This document shows, piece by piece, positions 8,137-16,543 of a DNA stretch of 64,000 bases. Positions within the stretch are counted from its first letter, which is position 1; every line of letters starts with the position of its first letter. The notes under the pieces are model-generated. The model did no database searches. It saw only the letters and a program-made list of their open reading frames with translations, and had not been told where the DNA came from. The translations under genes and the position numbers were made by a program. Source of the DNA: an uncultured Eubacteriales bacterium (GTDB lineage: Bacteria; Bacillota; Clostridia; Oscillospirales; Oscillospiraceae); assembly GCA_900317905.1 (NCBI GenBank), contig ONIN01000004.1:62001-126000 (forward strand), read 5' to 3'.

Positions 8137-8871
8137 TTACAAATGCCCGAAGCGGGAGAGGAAGTCGTCGATGTCGTCATCCTTTCCCACGATGCGGCGG
8201 TCGTTCTTTGCGGAGCGGTTCACCCGGTTCAATCCCAGCAGATACAGCAGCGCCAGGAACGCGAAGAACGGCAGCGTGAAGCGGTTGTCGAAATTCATGG
8301 ACATGGCGAAGAAATCATAGGTGCCGTGGAGCAGGATCGGCACCACCACGGCGTAGATCTTTCCGAACCGCACCCCGGCGGGGCTGCCCACGCTCTCGGA
8401 GAATTTCGCCATGCCGAAGAAATAGCCCATGAACACCCCGAAGATGGCGTGACCGGGGATGGAGGTCACCGCACGCACCATGGCAGTGCCGGGGCCGTAC
8501 TGCAGGACGTATTCAATATTCTCGATGGCGGCGAAGCCCAGCGACACCGTGACCGAATAGACGATGGCGTCGAACTGATAGTCGAAGGCCGGCTCGTTCC
8601 AGCAGCGGCGCAGGAAGAAATACTTGCAGCACTCCTCCACCAATGCCGCCACGCAGAACGCCTCCAGAAAGGCAGCCACGTAGGGGTTGGGGGAATAGAG
8701 CACTTTCGAGATCACCAGCTCCAGAAGGATCGCGGGGATCACCGACAGGGCGCCGAATCCAAGATACTTCAGTACCACGTTGATCGGCTCGTGCTCCACC
8801 CCGTCCTTCTTATAGATATACACCAGAAGCGCAATGGCAGGCAGCAGAGCGATCGTGATCAGAAAATTCAT
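8137..8871 (-). CDS. PrsW-family intramembrane metalloprotease
   Basis: A 244-residue protein with about seven membrane segments. PrsW proteases cleave membrane anti-sigma factors in some Firmicutes. The family motifs are visible: ALVEECCKYF (EExxK, about 92-101), FAAIENIEY, SIPGHAIFG and LLHGTYDF, which together supply the glutamates and histidines for zinc. The C-terminus is basic and cytoplasmic. The start at 8871 was chosen for the AAAGGGA site upstream; an in-frame extension of 22 codons has no such site. It heads an operon with the thioesterase and DUF3267-like genes. No anti-sigma factor is seen nearby. Confidence 0.85.
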   Translation of the reverse strand: MNFLITIALLPAIALLVYIYKKDGVEHEPINVVLKYLGFGALSVIPAILLELVISKVLYSPNPYVAAFLEAFCVAALVEECCKYFFLRRCWNEPAFDYQFDAIVYSVTVSLGFAAIENIEYVLQYGPGTAMVRAVTSIPGHAIFGVFMGYFFGMAKFSESVGSPAGVRFGKIYAVVVPILLHGTYDFFAMSMNFDNRFTLPFFAFLALLYLLGLNRVNRSAKNDRRIVGKDDDIDDFLSRFGHL

Positions 8872-9020
8872 AGCATCATCCCTTTGGGTTCCCTTTTTCT
8901 TTAGCTTACACGGAAATTCCGAAAAAAACAAGTTCAAACCACAAAAAACCGCCCCGAAGGAAGTTTTTTATGATGCGGCGTGCTGCGCATAGTTTGGCAA
9001 TTCACGCTGTCAGCGCGCAC

Positions 9021-9049
9021 TTGCGCGAAGAAGCGAAAGCAGTTATAAC
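9021..9049 (+). promoter_or_regulatory. predicted promoter for the secreted repeat protein
   Basis: TTGCGC and TATAAC with a 17-base spacer, about 57 bases before the ATG at 9106. The stretch 8882-9020 otherwise holds only short GC-rich inverted repeats and no coding signal. Confidence 0.4.
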
Positions 9050-9105
9050 AAAAGAGTGCTGTTAGACCGCCTTGCGCGGAACATAATAGAAAAGGAGATC
9101 ACAAA

Positions 9106-12100
9106 ATGGGAACCCGAACACGAGCCAAACGCTTTGCACTTTTGCTTTCCCTGCTTCTCATGTTGGGGCTGTTTTTTCCCTTCGGCGCGTCCGCGCTGGA
9201 GGATGGTGAGCGCGTGCTGCACATCCTCCCCGGTGAGAGCTGGACGCTGAGCAACACCGCTCAGGAGAGCGTCTCGCTTCGCCCCAATGCCAGCGGCAGT
9301 CCCAGCGGGTATGATTTCGTCACCGCGGACGCGGATGGAAACGTCACGTCCCGCGCCGCCGCGCTGTATGGCGAATCCAAAGAAATCGTCATCCCGGCAC
9401 AGGGACAGGCGATCGTGCAGGGCTATGCAAGCGCTTATGGCCTTGTGCTGCCCCAGACGATCGAAGCGGAAAAGGACGAGACGCCCGCTTTGCTTCACGC
9501 GCAGCTCCACTATCACGAAACCTGCGCATTCGTGAACACCGCGCCGCACAGCGCCAACGTGCTGATCCGGTCGGTGTGGCGTGCGGCGACCTGGGTCGTC
9601 ACCGACAGCCGCGGTGAGCCGGTCGCGGAGGACGGAAGCTTCATCGGAACGGTTTCCTCTACCACGGAAGACGTGGTATCCGTTCCCGCCGGCGGCCGGG
9701 TCGTCGTGACCTGCAACACGGCTGCTATGAGTGGCTCTGCCGATAGCAATGTGCCCTGGTACACCGTGATCTGCATGGCGCGCTCCGCCTTTTTCCGGCT
9801 GGAGGAGCACACGGAAGCGCCGCTCCTGTTCACATATCTGGTCCGGGGCGAGACCCGTTCCTTCACCAACATCACCGACCGTGCCCAGACCATCTATTCC
9901 AGAGGCCGGGCGGTCCTCTACAACACTGCCGGCAAGCCGGAGAGCTTCCCCACCACGGAGTATCTGACGGTTCCCGCCGGTTACACCGCCGCCCTCACCG
10001 GCAGCGGCGCCCTGGCCCTCCCGCGCGATGCCTTTGAGGAACAGGACGCCGGGGCTTTCCCGGGTCTGCGCACGCTGCACATTCCCGTCGGGATCTCCGT
10101 CCGGGTCAAAAACGTTTCGGGGGACGACGTGACGCTGTCCGGCATCATGGGCTATGCGGCCATCTTTCATCCCTCTGGGCTGATCAACGAGCTGGACGGC
10201 AAGGATCCCTACACCCTCACCATACCGGCCGGGTGCTCCGCGGTCCTGACGGGCCTCGGGACACTGGAGAGTGTGGACGGCCAGCTGGAAATCGACGTCA
10301 GCGAGGATCCGGCAGCCTTTGTGACGGAGGCCTACTCCGGCGACGCATTTCGCTTCACCAACTACTCCGGCAGCAAGCAGCGGCTCTACTATAATGGAAT
10401 CGCGTCCTCCGTCTCCTACGGCGGCCAGGAAAACTATCAGGACCCGGACAACGGCAGCACGAACCGCGGCGCCCGTTACGTCTATGTCCCCGCGGGCGCT
10501 TCCGCCACGCTCTCGCTCAGCCAGAACTCCACCTCCAAGGGCACCGTCTACGGCGCGTATAAGGCGTTCCGCGTGGAGCGCCTGAGCAGCAGCGAGTCTG
10601 CGGATCGGCTGCACCTTGACCCGGGCAACACGGTGGTCAAGGTGACCAACAGCAAGAGCAGCGCCCAGACGTTCAACTGCATGGGCAAGATCATCAAGCT
10701 GTCCGGGAGGGAGACGGTCTATGTGCCTTCCTGGCTTCCCTCCGGCTACGGCTTTGCCAGTCTCACCAACAAGTACCTCACCATAACCGCTGCCACGGTC
10801 GCCCCCACAGAGTGGCTCCACGTCCTGCTGCAGGAGGGGGAGAGCTGCGAGGTGACCAACATCAGCGGCGAGGCGGTATCCCTTTTCTGCAGCGGCGCCG
10901 CCGATGTGCTGTGCTTTGACGCGGCGGGGGCCGTCACTGCAAAGGGGCTCTATGGCGCATCGAGCGAGAGCCTTCGAAAGGCCGCCCTCAGCGCTGAGAG
11001 CACCGTTGTCCCCGTGCCCGCCGGAGGAAAGGTCCGGCTGACCGCGGCGGACGGCTGGCTGACGCTGGACGGCAGGGCGGCGGACTTCGCCCTGAACAGG
11101 GACTGCGGCAGCGTTTCGGTGCGCATGGGGCTGCACGCAGGTGAGGTCTGCGCCTTCACCGACGCCTTCAACTGCGAGATCACCGGCCCGGTAGAGAAGG
11201 CGCTGCTGGGGAATCAGCCGGAATTCGGCAGCTCAGCGATGCAGACCGCCATCACGCCCTACAGCGGCGCGGACTTTGTAGGCTTCGCCTACGGCAGCGG
11301 CGGGGGCAAGGAGCCTGTGGACTGCCGCGCTGCGGTCACGGAGGGCCCGCTCTATGAGACTGTGACGCTCAACCGCGGCGAGAGCTGCGTTTTCTCCCTG
11401 CGCGAGGGAGCATATCGGACCGAGCTTCTCCTGTCAAAGCCCGTGTGGCAGACGATTGGCGGCAGCGTGTCCGTGTACGGCAACGCCTCTGCTTACCAGT
11501 ATTACGACGGCAGCCCCAATGTGTTCACCGCCGTGATGGATGATACGGTGATCCGTTACGCGCCGTCGGTAACGGAGCTTTCCAGGCCGGGGCAAAGCGC
11601 CATCGTGACGCTGCCCGTGAAGCAGGGAAAGGATCTGGACCTTACCGCGCTGCAGACGGCGGAGAACGGCGATGAGGTTTGCCTCACGGTCTACGGCCTC
11701 GCGCCGCTGACGCGCTTTTACCGGCAGGACGGCACGCTTTCGGACGAGCAGAGCGGCAGTGAACGCGTCTGGATGGCGCCTTCCGATCCCGCGTCCTGCT
11801 CGGCAAACATTGCGGCAGAGGGCTCCGAGCTCCTCATTGCCGCGGTGCGGGGCAGTGTTGACGACGGGTCAAGTCCCGTTATGCTCACCGACTGGGCCCT
11901 GCTTGACCGCAGCGGCGGGACGCTGTCCGGCATCGACGCCATTCGGGAAACCGGGCTGGATTCCGTCCGGGTCACGCTGAAAACGGGGAAAAACGCTCCT
12001 GCGAAAGTGGTGCTGCTGCTCGCCGCCTATGACGAGGACGGGCAAATGCTCCAGTGCGCGACGCGCTCGCTGCGGGGGGATGCGGCAAACGGGGAAACCG

Positions 12101-12204
12101 TTCTGCCCTTCGCCTGCGGAGAGGAAACCGCCTCGCTGCGGCTGATCATCACAGACGGCAGCTATGCGCCGCTGATGCCCCGTGTTCTGCTGGCGGGCGA
12201 ATAA
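9106..12204 (+). CDS. secreted multi-repeat protein of unknown function
   Basis: A 1,032-residue protein with a clear signal peptide (basic start, hydrophobic core, cleavage predicted after FGASA, about residue 30). I do not recognise a named family. The mature part is built from divergent modules of about 90-110 residues. Each has a motif like GESWTLSNTAQESV, GETRSFTNITDRA, GDAFRFTNYSGSK or GESCEVTNISGEA, followed by a strand like VPAGGRVVVT, IPAGCSAVLTG or VPAGASATLSL. This suggests tandem beta-sandwich domains displayed outside the cell. No LPxTG-like signal, membrane anchor or cell-wall repeat is present, so it is probably released or held by other contacts. AAAAGGAG precedes the start, and the gene has its own promoter and terminator. 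Confidence 0.75.
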   Translation: MGTRTRAKRFALLLSLLLMLGLFFPFGASALEDGERVLHILPGESWTLSNTAQESVSLRPNASGSPSGYDFVTADADGNVTSRAAALYGESKEIVIPAQGQAIVQGYASAYGLVLPQTIEAEKDETPALLHAQLHYHETCAFVNTAPHSANVLIRSVWRAATWVVTDSRGEPVAEDGSFIGTVSSTTEDVVSVPAGGRVVVTCNTAAMSGSADSNVPWYTVICMARSAFFRLEEHTEAPLLFTYLVRGETRSFTNITDRAQTIYSRGRAVLYNTAGKPESFPTTEYLTVPAGYTAALTGSGALALPRDAFEEQDAGAFPGLRTLHIPVGISVRVKNVSGDDVTLSGIMGYAAIFHPSGLINELDGKDPYTLTIPAGCSAVLTGLGTLESVDGQLEIDVSEDPAAFVTEAYSGDAFRFTNYSGSKQRLYYNGIASSVSYGGQENYQDPDNGSTNRGARYVYVPAGASATLSLSQNSTSKGTVYGAYKAFRVERLSSSESADRLHLDPGNTVVKVTNSKSSAQTFNCMGKIIKLSGRETVYVPSWLPSGYGFASLTNKYLTITAATVAPTEWLHVLLQEGESCEVTNISGEAVSLFCSGAADVLCFDAAGAVTAKGLYGASSESLRKAALSAESTVVPVPAGGKVRLTAADGWLTLDGRAADFALNRDCGSVSVRMGLHAGEVCAFTDAFNCEITGPVEKALLGNQPEFGSSAMQTAITPYSGADFVGFAYGSGGGKEPVDCRAAVTEGPLYETVTLNRGESCVFSLREGAYRTELLLSKPVWQTIGGSVSVYGNASAYQYYDGSPNVFTAVMDDTVIRYAPSVTELSRPGQSAIVTLPVKQGKDLDLTALQTAENGDEVCLTVYGLAPLTRFYRQDGTLSDEQSGSERVWMAPSDPASCSANIAAEGSELLIAAVRGSVDDGSSPVMLTDWALLDRSGGTLSGIDAIRETGLDSVRVTLKTGKNAPAKVVLLLAAYDEDGQMLQCATRSLRGDAANGETVLPFACGEETASLRLIITDGSYAPLMPRVLLAGE

Positions 12205-12292
12205 TCCCGTCCCGCAATCGGAACGGCGCACAGACACCGATACGCGAAAAGCCTCTCCAGGCCTCACAAGATCAGACGATAAGATAGCAGCA

Positions 12293-12331
12293 CCCTCCCG
12301 CTGCCAAAAGGCAGCGGGAGGGTACTTTTTT
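12293..12331 (+). terminator. intrinsic terminator after the secreted repeat protein
   Basis: A 13-base stem CCCTCCCGCTGCC/GGCAGCGGGAGGG with an AAAA loop, followed by TACTTTTTT. It lies 90 bases after the stop. Confidence 0.9.
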
Positions 12332-12343
12332 ATGATGAAAGCT

Positions 12344-12377
12344 TGACAAAAAACGCAGACGCCGCACGGCGTCTGCG
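12344..12377 (-). terminator. probable minus-strand terminator
   Basis: A perfect 11-base stem, CGCAGACGCCG/CGGCGTCTGCG, at 12354-12377. Read on the minus strand it is followed by TTTTTTGTC. It is the second terminator-like structure downstream of the cyclodeaminase-family gene. Between it and 12460 is another short hairpin (CGAGGGGA/TCCCCTCG, from 12392) with no T-run. Confidence 0.6.
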
Positions 12378-12459
12378 AAGGATTGAAAACACGAGGGGAA
12401 TCCCATCCCCTCGCGCTCCCCATGCCAGCTTTTTTCTGCGCTGACTATTCTGCAGTCTG

Positions 12460-12486
12460 AAAAACCGCCCTTTCGGGCGGTTTTCT
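12460..12486. terminator. bidirectional terminator
   Basis: AAAACCGCCC, TTTC loop, GGGCGGTTTT. A-rich and T-rich flanks on both sides allow termination in both directions. It lies 36 bases past the minus-strand stop at 12522. Confidence 0.8.
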
Positions 12487-12521
12487 AAAAAAAGGGGATT
12501 GAGAGAGGGATGTTTCAGAGA

Positions 12522-13145
12522 TTATTCTTTGTTCAGGCGGTTGTTCAGCTTTTCGATCAGATTGTCGATCAGTTCCTGATGCTCCTGGACGTTGATCTCC
12601 GCCTCGCGGTTGACGGTGTAGCGGAAGGTGAACTCCATCATGTGGTTGGAGAGAGCCTTGATCTCGCCGCGCATGGCAGCAATGACGCCCAGAGACAGGT
12701 GCACGGCGGTGAGCACGTTGGGAACCATCTCGTCAGGGCAGGCATCAGCGATCTCATCCAGCATCTCCAGGTTGTGGCACATCAGATAGACGACCTCGTT
12801 GGGGATGCCGCAGGCCACGCGGGCCGCGCTCTCAATCTCTTCCACGGTGGAGCTCTCCTCCGCCAGACGCTTGCGCAGCGGAGAGCGGGAGCGGACGAAA
12901 TCGTCCACCTGCTTGAGCATGTATTTGCTCAGCTCCGGAAGCTCCTTGACGGTCTCCTCAGAGACGCTGCCTTCGGGGCAGGCATTGGCCGCCAGCAGGG
13001 CCAGGCTCGCCGCCATGGAAGCGGTGGCCGCAACTGCGCTGCCGCCTTCGGGCTTGCCTTCCGCGGAGCCGATCTCGTCGGCAAATTCCTTCAGGGTCTT
13101 ATCAACAAGCTTCTGCAGCTTGAGGGATTTTTTGACTTCTGCCAT
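12522..13145 (-). CDS. cyclodeaminase/cyclohydrolase (FTCD-like) family protein
   Basis: A 207-residue, all-helical protein of the formiminotransferase-cyclodeaminase fold. The family opening is seen: LVDKTLKEFADEIGSAEGKPEGGSA, including the PxPGGGSxAA-like motif (here KPEGGSAVAATASMAASL). Related proteins are methenyl-THF cyclohydrolase (FchA) or formimino-THF cyclodeaminase, acting in one-carbon metabolism. No other folate gene is nearby, so the reaction is not assigned. The start at 13145 follows AAGGAGG by 8 bases, which decides it over an in-frame ATG 15 codons upstream. Confidence 0.8.
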   Translation of the reverse strand: MAEVKKSLKLQKLVDKTLKEFADEIGSAEGKPEGGSAVAATASMAASLALLAANACPEGSVSEETVKELPELSKYMLKQVDDFVRSRSPLRKRLAEESSTVEEIESAARVACGIPNEVVYLMCHNLEMLDEIADACPDEMVPNVLTAVHLSLGVIAAMRGEIKALSNHMMEFTFRYTVNREAEINVQEHQELIDNLIEKLNNRLNKE

Positions 13146-13246
13146 GATGCAGACCTCCTTTATCATGTTTGACTGCATCCAATTTAGCACGGTTTTGGGT
13201 TTCCGTCAGTGAGCAAATCACATTTGTCTGGTGTGGATTGGTTTTT

Positions 13247-13990
13247 CTATTTATCATACCCCACATCCCAGAGGATCAGCCCCTTTGCGGGAGCGGTTTT
13301 TCCGGCTTTGGCACGGTCCATGGCCGTCAGGATCTCCGGCATGGAATCCGGGTCCCGCTGCCCCAGCCCGACTTCCAACAGGGTGCCGGTGAGGATCCGC
13401 ACCATGTGGTAGAGAAAACCGTCGCCGGTAAAGCGGAGGTCCACTTCCTCCCCCTTTTTTTCGATCTCGATCTCCGTTACGGTGCGCACGGCGGAGCGCT
13501 TGAACCGCTTATTGGCATGAAAGCTGGTGAAATCATGGGTGCCGCAGAGAAGGTCGGCGGCGCTCTGCATGGCCTCCAGATCCAGCGGTGCCGGCACCGG
13601 GAGGACATACTTCCGGTCAAACACGTTGGGCGTCTCGCTGTTCCAGATCCGGTAGACGTAGGTTTTGGATGTGCAGTTCAGTCTGGCGTGGAATCTGGGC
13701 TGGGCCTCGGTGAGAGAGAGGGCCCCTACGTCGGCGGGGAGCTTTTTCCGAAGATTTGCGAGGATCGTCTCCGGCGGCAATTTTGTCTTTGCCCGGAAGG
13801 AGGCCACCTGCCGTCTGGCGTGGACGCCGGCGTCCGTTCTGCCGGAGCCCGCCACCTCGATCTCCTGCTCCAGCAGCTCCGAGAGCGTCCGCTCCAGCAG
13901 TCCCTGGATGGTGTTGGGGGTGTTCCCCTGCCGCTGCCACCCGTCGAACCGGGTGCCGTCATAGCAAAGTTCCAATCGATAATTCGGCAT
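13247..13990 (-). CDS. truA: tRNA pseudouridine synthase A (first copy)
   Basis: A 247-residue TruA, which makes pseudouridine at positions 38-40 of tRNA anticodon arms. The catalytic block GSGRTDAGVHA with its aspartate lies at about residues 47-57, and GDGFLYHMVRILTGTL near residue 190 is the conserved C-terminal motif. It is transcribed alone. A second, diverged TruA lies at 62513-63280 next to ecfT. One copy may have a changed target range, which cannot be decided here. Confidence 0.93.
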   Translation of the reverse strand: MPNYRLELCYDGTRFDGWQRQGNTPNTIQGLLERTLSELLEQEIEVAGSGRTDAGVHARRQVASFRAKTKLPPETILANLRKKLPADVGALSLTEAQPRFHARLNCTSKTYVYRIWNSETPNVFDRKYVLPVPAPLDLEAMQSAADLLCGTHDFTSFHANKRFKRSAVRTVTEIEIEKKGEEVDLRFTGDGFLYHMVRILTGTLLEVGLGQRDPDSMPEILTAMDRAKAGKTAPAKGLILWDVGYDK

Positions 13991-14016
13991 CGCAATCTCT
14001 CCCTTCCGCTCTTTGC

Positions 14017-14045
14017 AGTTTACACCATTTCAGTGATCTCGGCAA
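14017..14045 (-). promoter_or_regulatory. predicted promoter for truA
   Basis: On the minus strand TTGCCG (14040-14045) and TAAACT (14017-14022), 17-base spacer, 26 bases before the truA start. Confidence 0.45.
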
Positions 14046-14068
14046 GCTTGTCTATTTTCAGATAATGC

Positions 14069-14097
14069 TTGCATTTTCTGGATTTCAAATGTATGAT
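14069..14097 (+). promoter_or_regulatory. predicted promoter for the AEC transporter
   Basis: TTGCAT (14069-14074) and TATGAT (14092-14097) with a 17-base spacer, about 40 bases before the ATG at 14139. Confidence 0.45.
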
Positions 14098-14138
14098 GGC
14101 ACCCGTGACTGTATCATTATGGATGAGAGGTTGACTTT

Positions 14139-15074
14139 ATGGAATTGACCCTGGTGCTGGCCCAGAAGATCGGCGGGCTGGCCATCATCATCGCCCTGGG
14201 CTTTCTGGCGGTAAGGCTGAAGATCCTGAAATTCGACGACGCCGGGCCCCTGAACAAGTTCGCACTGTATTTCCTCACCCCCTGCGCCATGCTGGACGCC
14301 TACCAATATGAATTCAGCATGGACAAGCTGGCAGGCATGGGCATCTCCCTTCTGGCCAGCCTAATCGTGGTGGTGACCTTCACGGTGCTGACCATTCTGA
14401 TCAAAAAGCCCATGAAGCTGAACGTGGTGGAGTACACCTCCATGGCCTACCCCAACGCCGGCAACTTCATGCTGCCGCTGGTGGCCAGCGCCCTGGGCGG
14501 CGACTGGGTGATCTATCTGAGTCCCTGCTTTTTTGTGATGAATATTCTGATGTTCACCCACGGGCAGGCGGTGCTCAGCGGCGAAAACCGCTTCCACATC
14601 AGCATGATTACAAAAAACGTGGTCATGATGGCCAACATCCTCGGCATGGTCATGTTCCTCTTCCACTGGCAGCTGCCCGGCGTCCTGGGCTCCACCGTTA
14701 CCGCTCTGGGCAACATGATGGGCCCCACCTATATGTTCACCATCGGCATGATCGTCGGCAGCGCCAACCTGAAGGCGGTCTTCACCAACCGCCGTGCCTG
14801 GGTCATCACCGTTGGCCGTTTGATCGTCTATCCGCTGGCTGCAGTGGTGGTGCTGCGATTCTGCGGCGTGTTCCGCATCGCGCCCCAGGCAAGAGAGGTC
14901 ATCACAGTAGCCGCCCTCACCGCCGCAGCCCCCGCCGCCGTGATGGTGACCCAGTTTACACAGATGTACCGCAGCGAGCCGGAGGCCCACTTCGCCAGCG
15001 CGGTGAACATCCTCACCACGATTTTGTGCCTGCTCACCATGCCGCTGATCGCCTATGTATATTCTATTCTATAA
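14139..15074 (+). CDS. AEC family permease (auxin efflux carrier-like)
   Basis: A 311-residue membrane protein with about ten hydrophobic segments in two halves, matching the Mem_trans/AEC family. Members export or import small organic anions such as malate or amino-acid derivatives. Typical features are the N-terminal NKFALYFLTPCAMLDAYQY segment and the second-half AALTAAAPAAVMVTQF. No substrate-linked gene is adjacent, so the substrate is unknown. GAGAGG precedes the start and a strong terminator follows the stop. Confidence 0.85.
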   Translation: MELTLVLAQKIGGLAIIIALGFLAVRLKILKFDDAGPLNKFALYFLTPCAMLDAYQYEFSMDKLAGMGISLLASLIVVVTFTVLTILIKKPMKLNVVEYTSMAYPNAGNFMLPLVASALGGDWVIYLSPCFFVMNILMFTHGQAVLSGENRFHISMITKNVVMMANILGMVMFLFHWQLPGVLGSTVTALGNMMGPTYMFTIGMIVGSANLKAVFTNRRAWVITVGRLIVYPLAAVVVLRFCGVFRIAPQAREVITVAALTAAAPAAVMVTQFTQMYRSEPEAHFASAVNILTTILCLLTMPLIAYVYSIL

Positions 15075-15080
15075 GTATTT

Positions 15081-15113
15081 CCCGGACGTCAGACGTCCGG
15101 GATTTTCGTTTTT
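15081..15113 (+). terminator. intrinsic terminator after the AEC gene
   Basis: A perfect 10-base stem CCCGGACGTC/GACGTCCGGG with a one-base centre, so probably a slightly shorter stem in RNA, followed by ATTTTCGTTTTT. Confidence 0.8.
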
Positions 15114-15164
15114 GCACAACTGTCGGATTTGCGGCAATTTCTCCAATTTCGAGGGGACTTTCTG

Positions 15165-15193
15165 TTGACATGCTGTGAATCTTGTGGTAATTT
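15165..15193 (+). promoter_or_regulatory. predicted promoter and long leader of the dehydratase operon
   Basis: A perfect TTGACA (15165-15170), then TAATTT (15188-15193) at 17 bases; a TATAAT directly follows at 15194-15199. About 140 bases of leader remain before the start at 15348. They contain small inverted repeats (TGACAA/TTGTCA and GGCCG/CGGCC). I do not recognise a riboswitch class in it. Confidence 0.5.
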
Positions 15194-15347
15194 TATAATG
15201 ATATGTTGTCGGGTTATGCGCATCGTGTGACAAGTTTTTGTCAAGAAGCTGCAGGGCTCGCGACGTGAAACCCCGGCAGAGGGCCGAAGGGATCGGCCGC
15301 TCTTTTCGCAACGTAATTTCAAGGAATTTTCGGAAGGAAGGGACACC

Positions 15348-16541
15348 ATGAAAGACTTGAAACACCTGATCTTCTTCGAAGATCTCCTGCAGGACGCGCA
15401 CAACGAGCTCGTTCAGCAGGCAATCGACGAAGGCAAGCGCGCCCTGGGATATAACTGCTATTATGTCCCGGAAGTGCTGCTGAACCTGGACGGATGCTTC
15501 TCCACCCGTCTGCGCGCCCCCCGCTGCTCCTCCCCGGACGTGGCCACCTACTACATGACCGGTCGTACATGTCCGTACGTCCGCTCCATTCTGGAGCGCG
15601 CCATTGAGGGCGGCTACAATCACCTGAGCTGCATCTTCGGCTCTGAGAGCTGCGCCGCCATGGAGCGTATGGAAGAGCAGCTGTATCTGCTCAAGCCCGT
15701 CAAGCATGACGACTTCTTCGTCACCATCATCGATCCTCCGCTGAAGGGCGACGCCACGAACCTGGAGTACTACAAGACCCAGATCCGCAAGCACATGCTC
15801 AAGGCCATGGAGAACGTCTTCGGCACCGATACCTCCGACGCCGCCATGCGCCGCGCCATCGAGAAGTTCAACGAGCTCTGCCGCGTCATCACTGAGATCG
15901 GCGACATGCGCAAGCTGCCGAACCCGCCCATCACCGGCTATGAGTTCCACGTGATCCAGCTGGTCAGCGAGGTCTGCCCCCACGATCTGATCCTCCCCTA
16001 TCTGAAGGAGACCCTGGAAGAGCTGAAGACCCGCGAGCCCGAGCCGGAGTTCCCGTTCCGCGCCCGCGTGGTGCTGGCCGGCTCCGAGATCGACGATCCC
16101 GAGTTCACCAAGCTGCTTGAGATGTGCGGCGCCATGGTCGTGGCCGACCGCTACTGCTTCGGCAGTCTGCCCAGCCGCGAGGAGATCGAGATCCGCGACG
16201 GTGAGAGCGCCTTTGACGCCATCTGCCGCCACTATCTGCACTGGAACCAGTGCGCCCGCTTCATGGACGGCATGAAGATCGATCAGCGTCACAATGAGCT
16301 GCTGCGTCTGGTGAAGGACTACAACGCTGACGGTATCGTCTATGAGAACATGAAGTTCTGCGAGTTCTGGAGCTATGAGAAGGTGCTCGCCAGCCACATC
16401 GCGACCAACGAGAACGGCATCCCCTGCTGCACCATCGAGAAGGAATACGCCCTCGGCTCCGTCGGTCAGCTCCGCACCCGCTTCCAGGCCTTCGTTGAGA
16501 GTCTGGAGATCAAGAAGATCAACGCTGAAGGAGGGGTTTGA
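15348..16541 (+). CDS. 2-hydroxyacyl-CoA dehydratase family subunit (smaller)
   Basis: A 397-residue member of the HGD-D family. Such proteins form the Fe-S dehydratase component that removes water from 2-hydroxyacyl-CoA by a ketyl-radical route after ATP-driven reduction by a separate activator. The N-terminal part has RLRAPRCSSPDVATYYMTGRTCPYVRS and a SESCAAMERM block with conserved cysteines; the C-terminal domain ends with VYENMKFCEFWSYE and CTIEKEYALGSVGQLRTR, the usual closing pattern. AAGGAAGGG precedes the ATG. It is followed after 2 bases by the larger subunit. No activator or CoA-transferase is present, so the substrate is unassigned. Confidence 0.85.
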   Translation: MKDLKHLIFFEDLLQDAHNELVQQAIDEGKRALGYNCYYVPEVLLNLDGCFSTRLRAPRCSSPDVATYYMTGRTCPYVRSILERAIEGGYNHLSCIFGSESCAAMERMEEQLYLLKPVKHDDFFVTIIDPPLKGDATNLEYYKTQIRKHMLKAMENVFGTDTSDAAMRRAIEKFNELCRVITEIGDMRKLPNPPITGYEFHVIQLVSEVCPHDLILPYLKETLEELKTREPEPEFPFRARVVLAGSEIDDPEFTKLLEMCGAMVVADRYCFGSLPSREEIEIRDGESAFDAICRHYLHWNQCARFMDGMKIDQRHNELLRLVKDYNADGIVYENMKFCEFWSYEKVLASHIATNENGIPCCTIEKEYALGSVGQLRTRFQAFVESLEIKKINAEGGV

Positions 16542-16543
16542 TC

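Noticed and set aside
8950-9030. GC-rich inverted repeats before the secreted repeat protein considered as a mobile element remnant
   Set aside because: The arms are only five to six bases and share just ACTTGCGC with the argF-carA palindromes, too little to claim a common element.
15200-15347. Leader of the dehydratase operon considered as a riboswitch
   Set aside because: It has small hairpins but none of the conserved cores I know for cobalamin, glycine, ZTP, THF or fluoride classes, and no terminator before the start codon.
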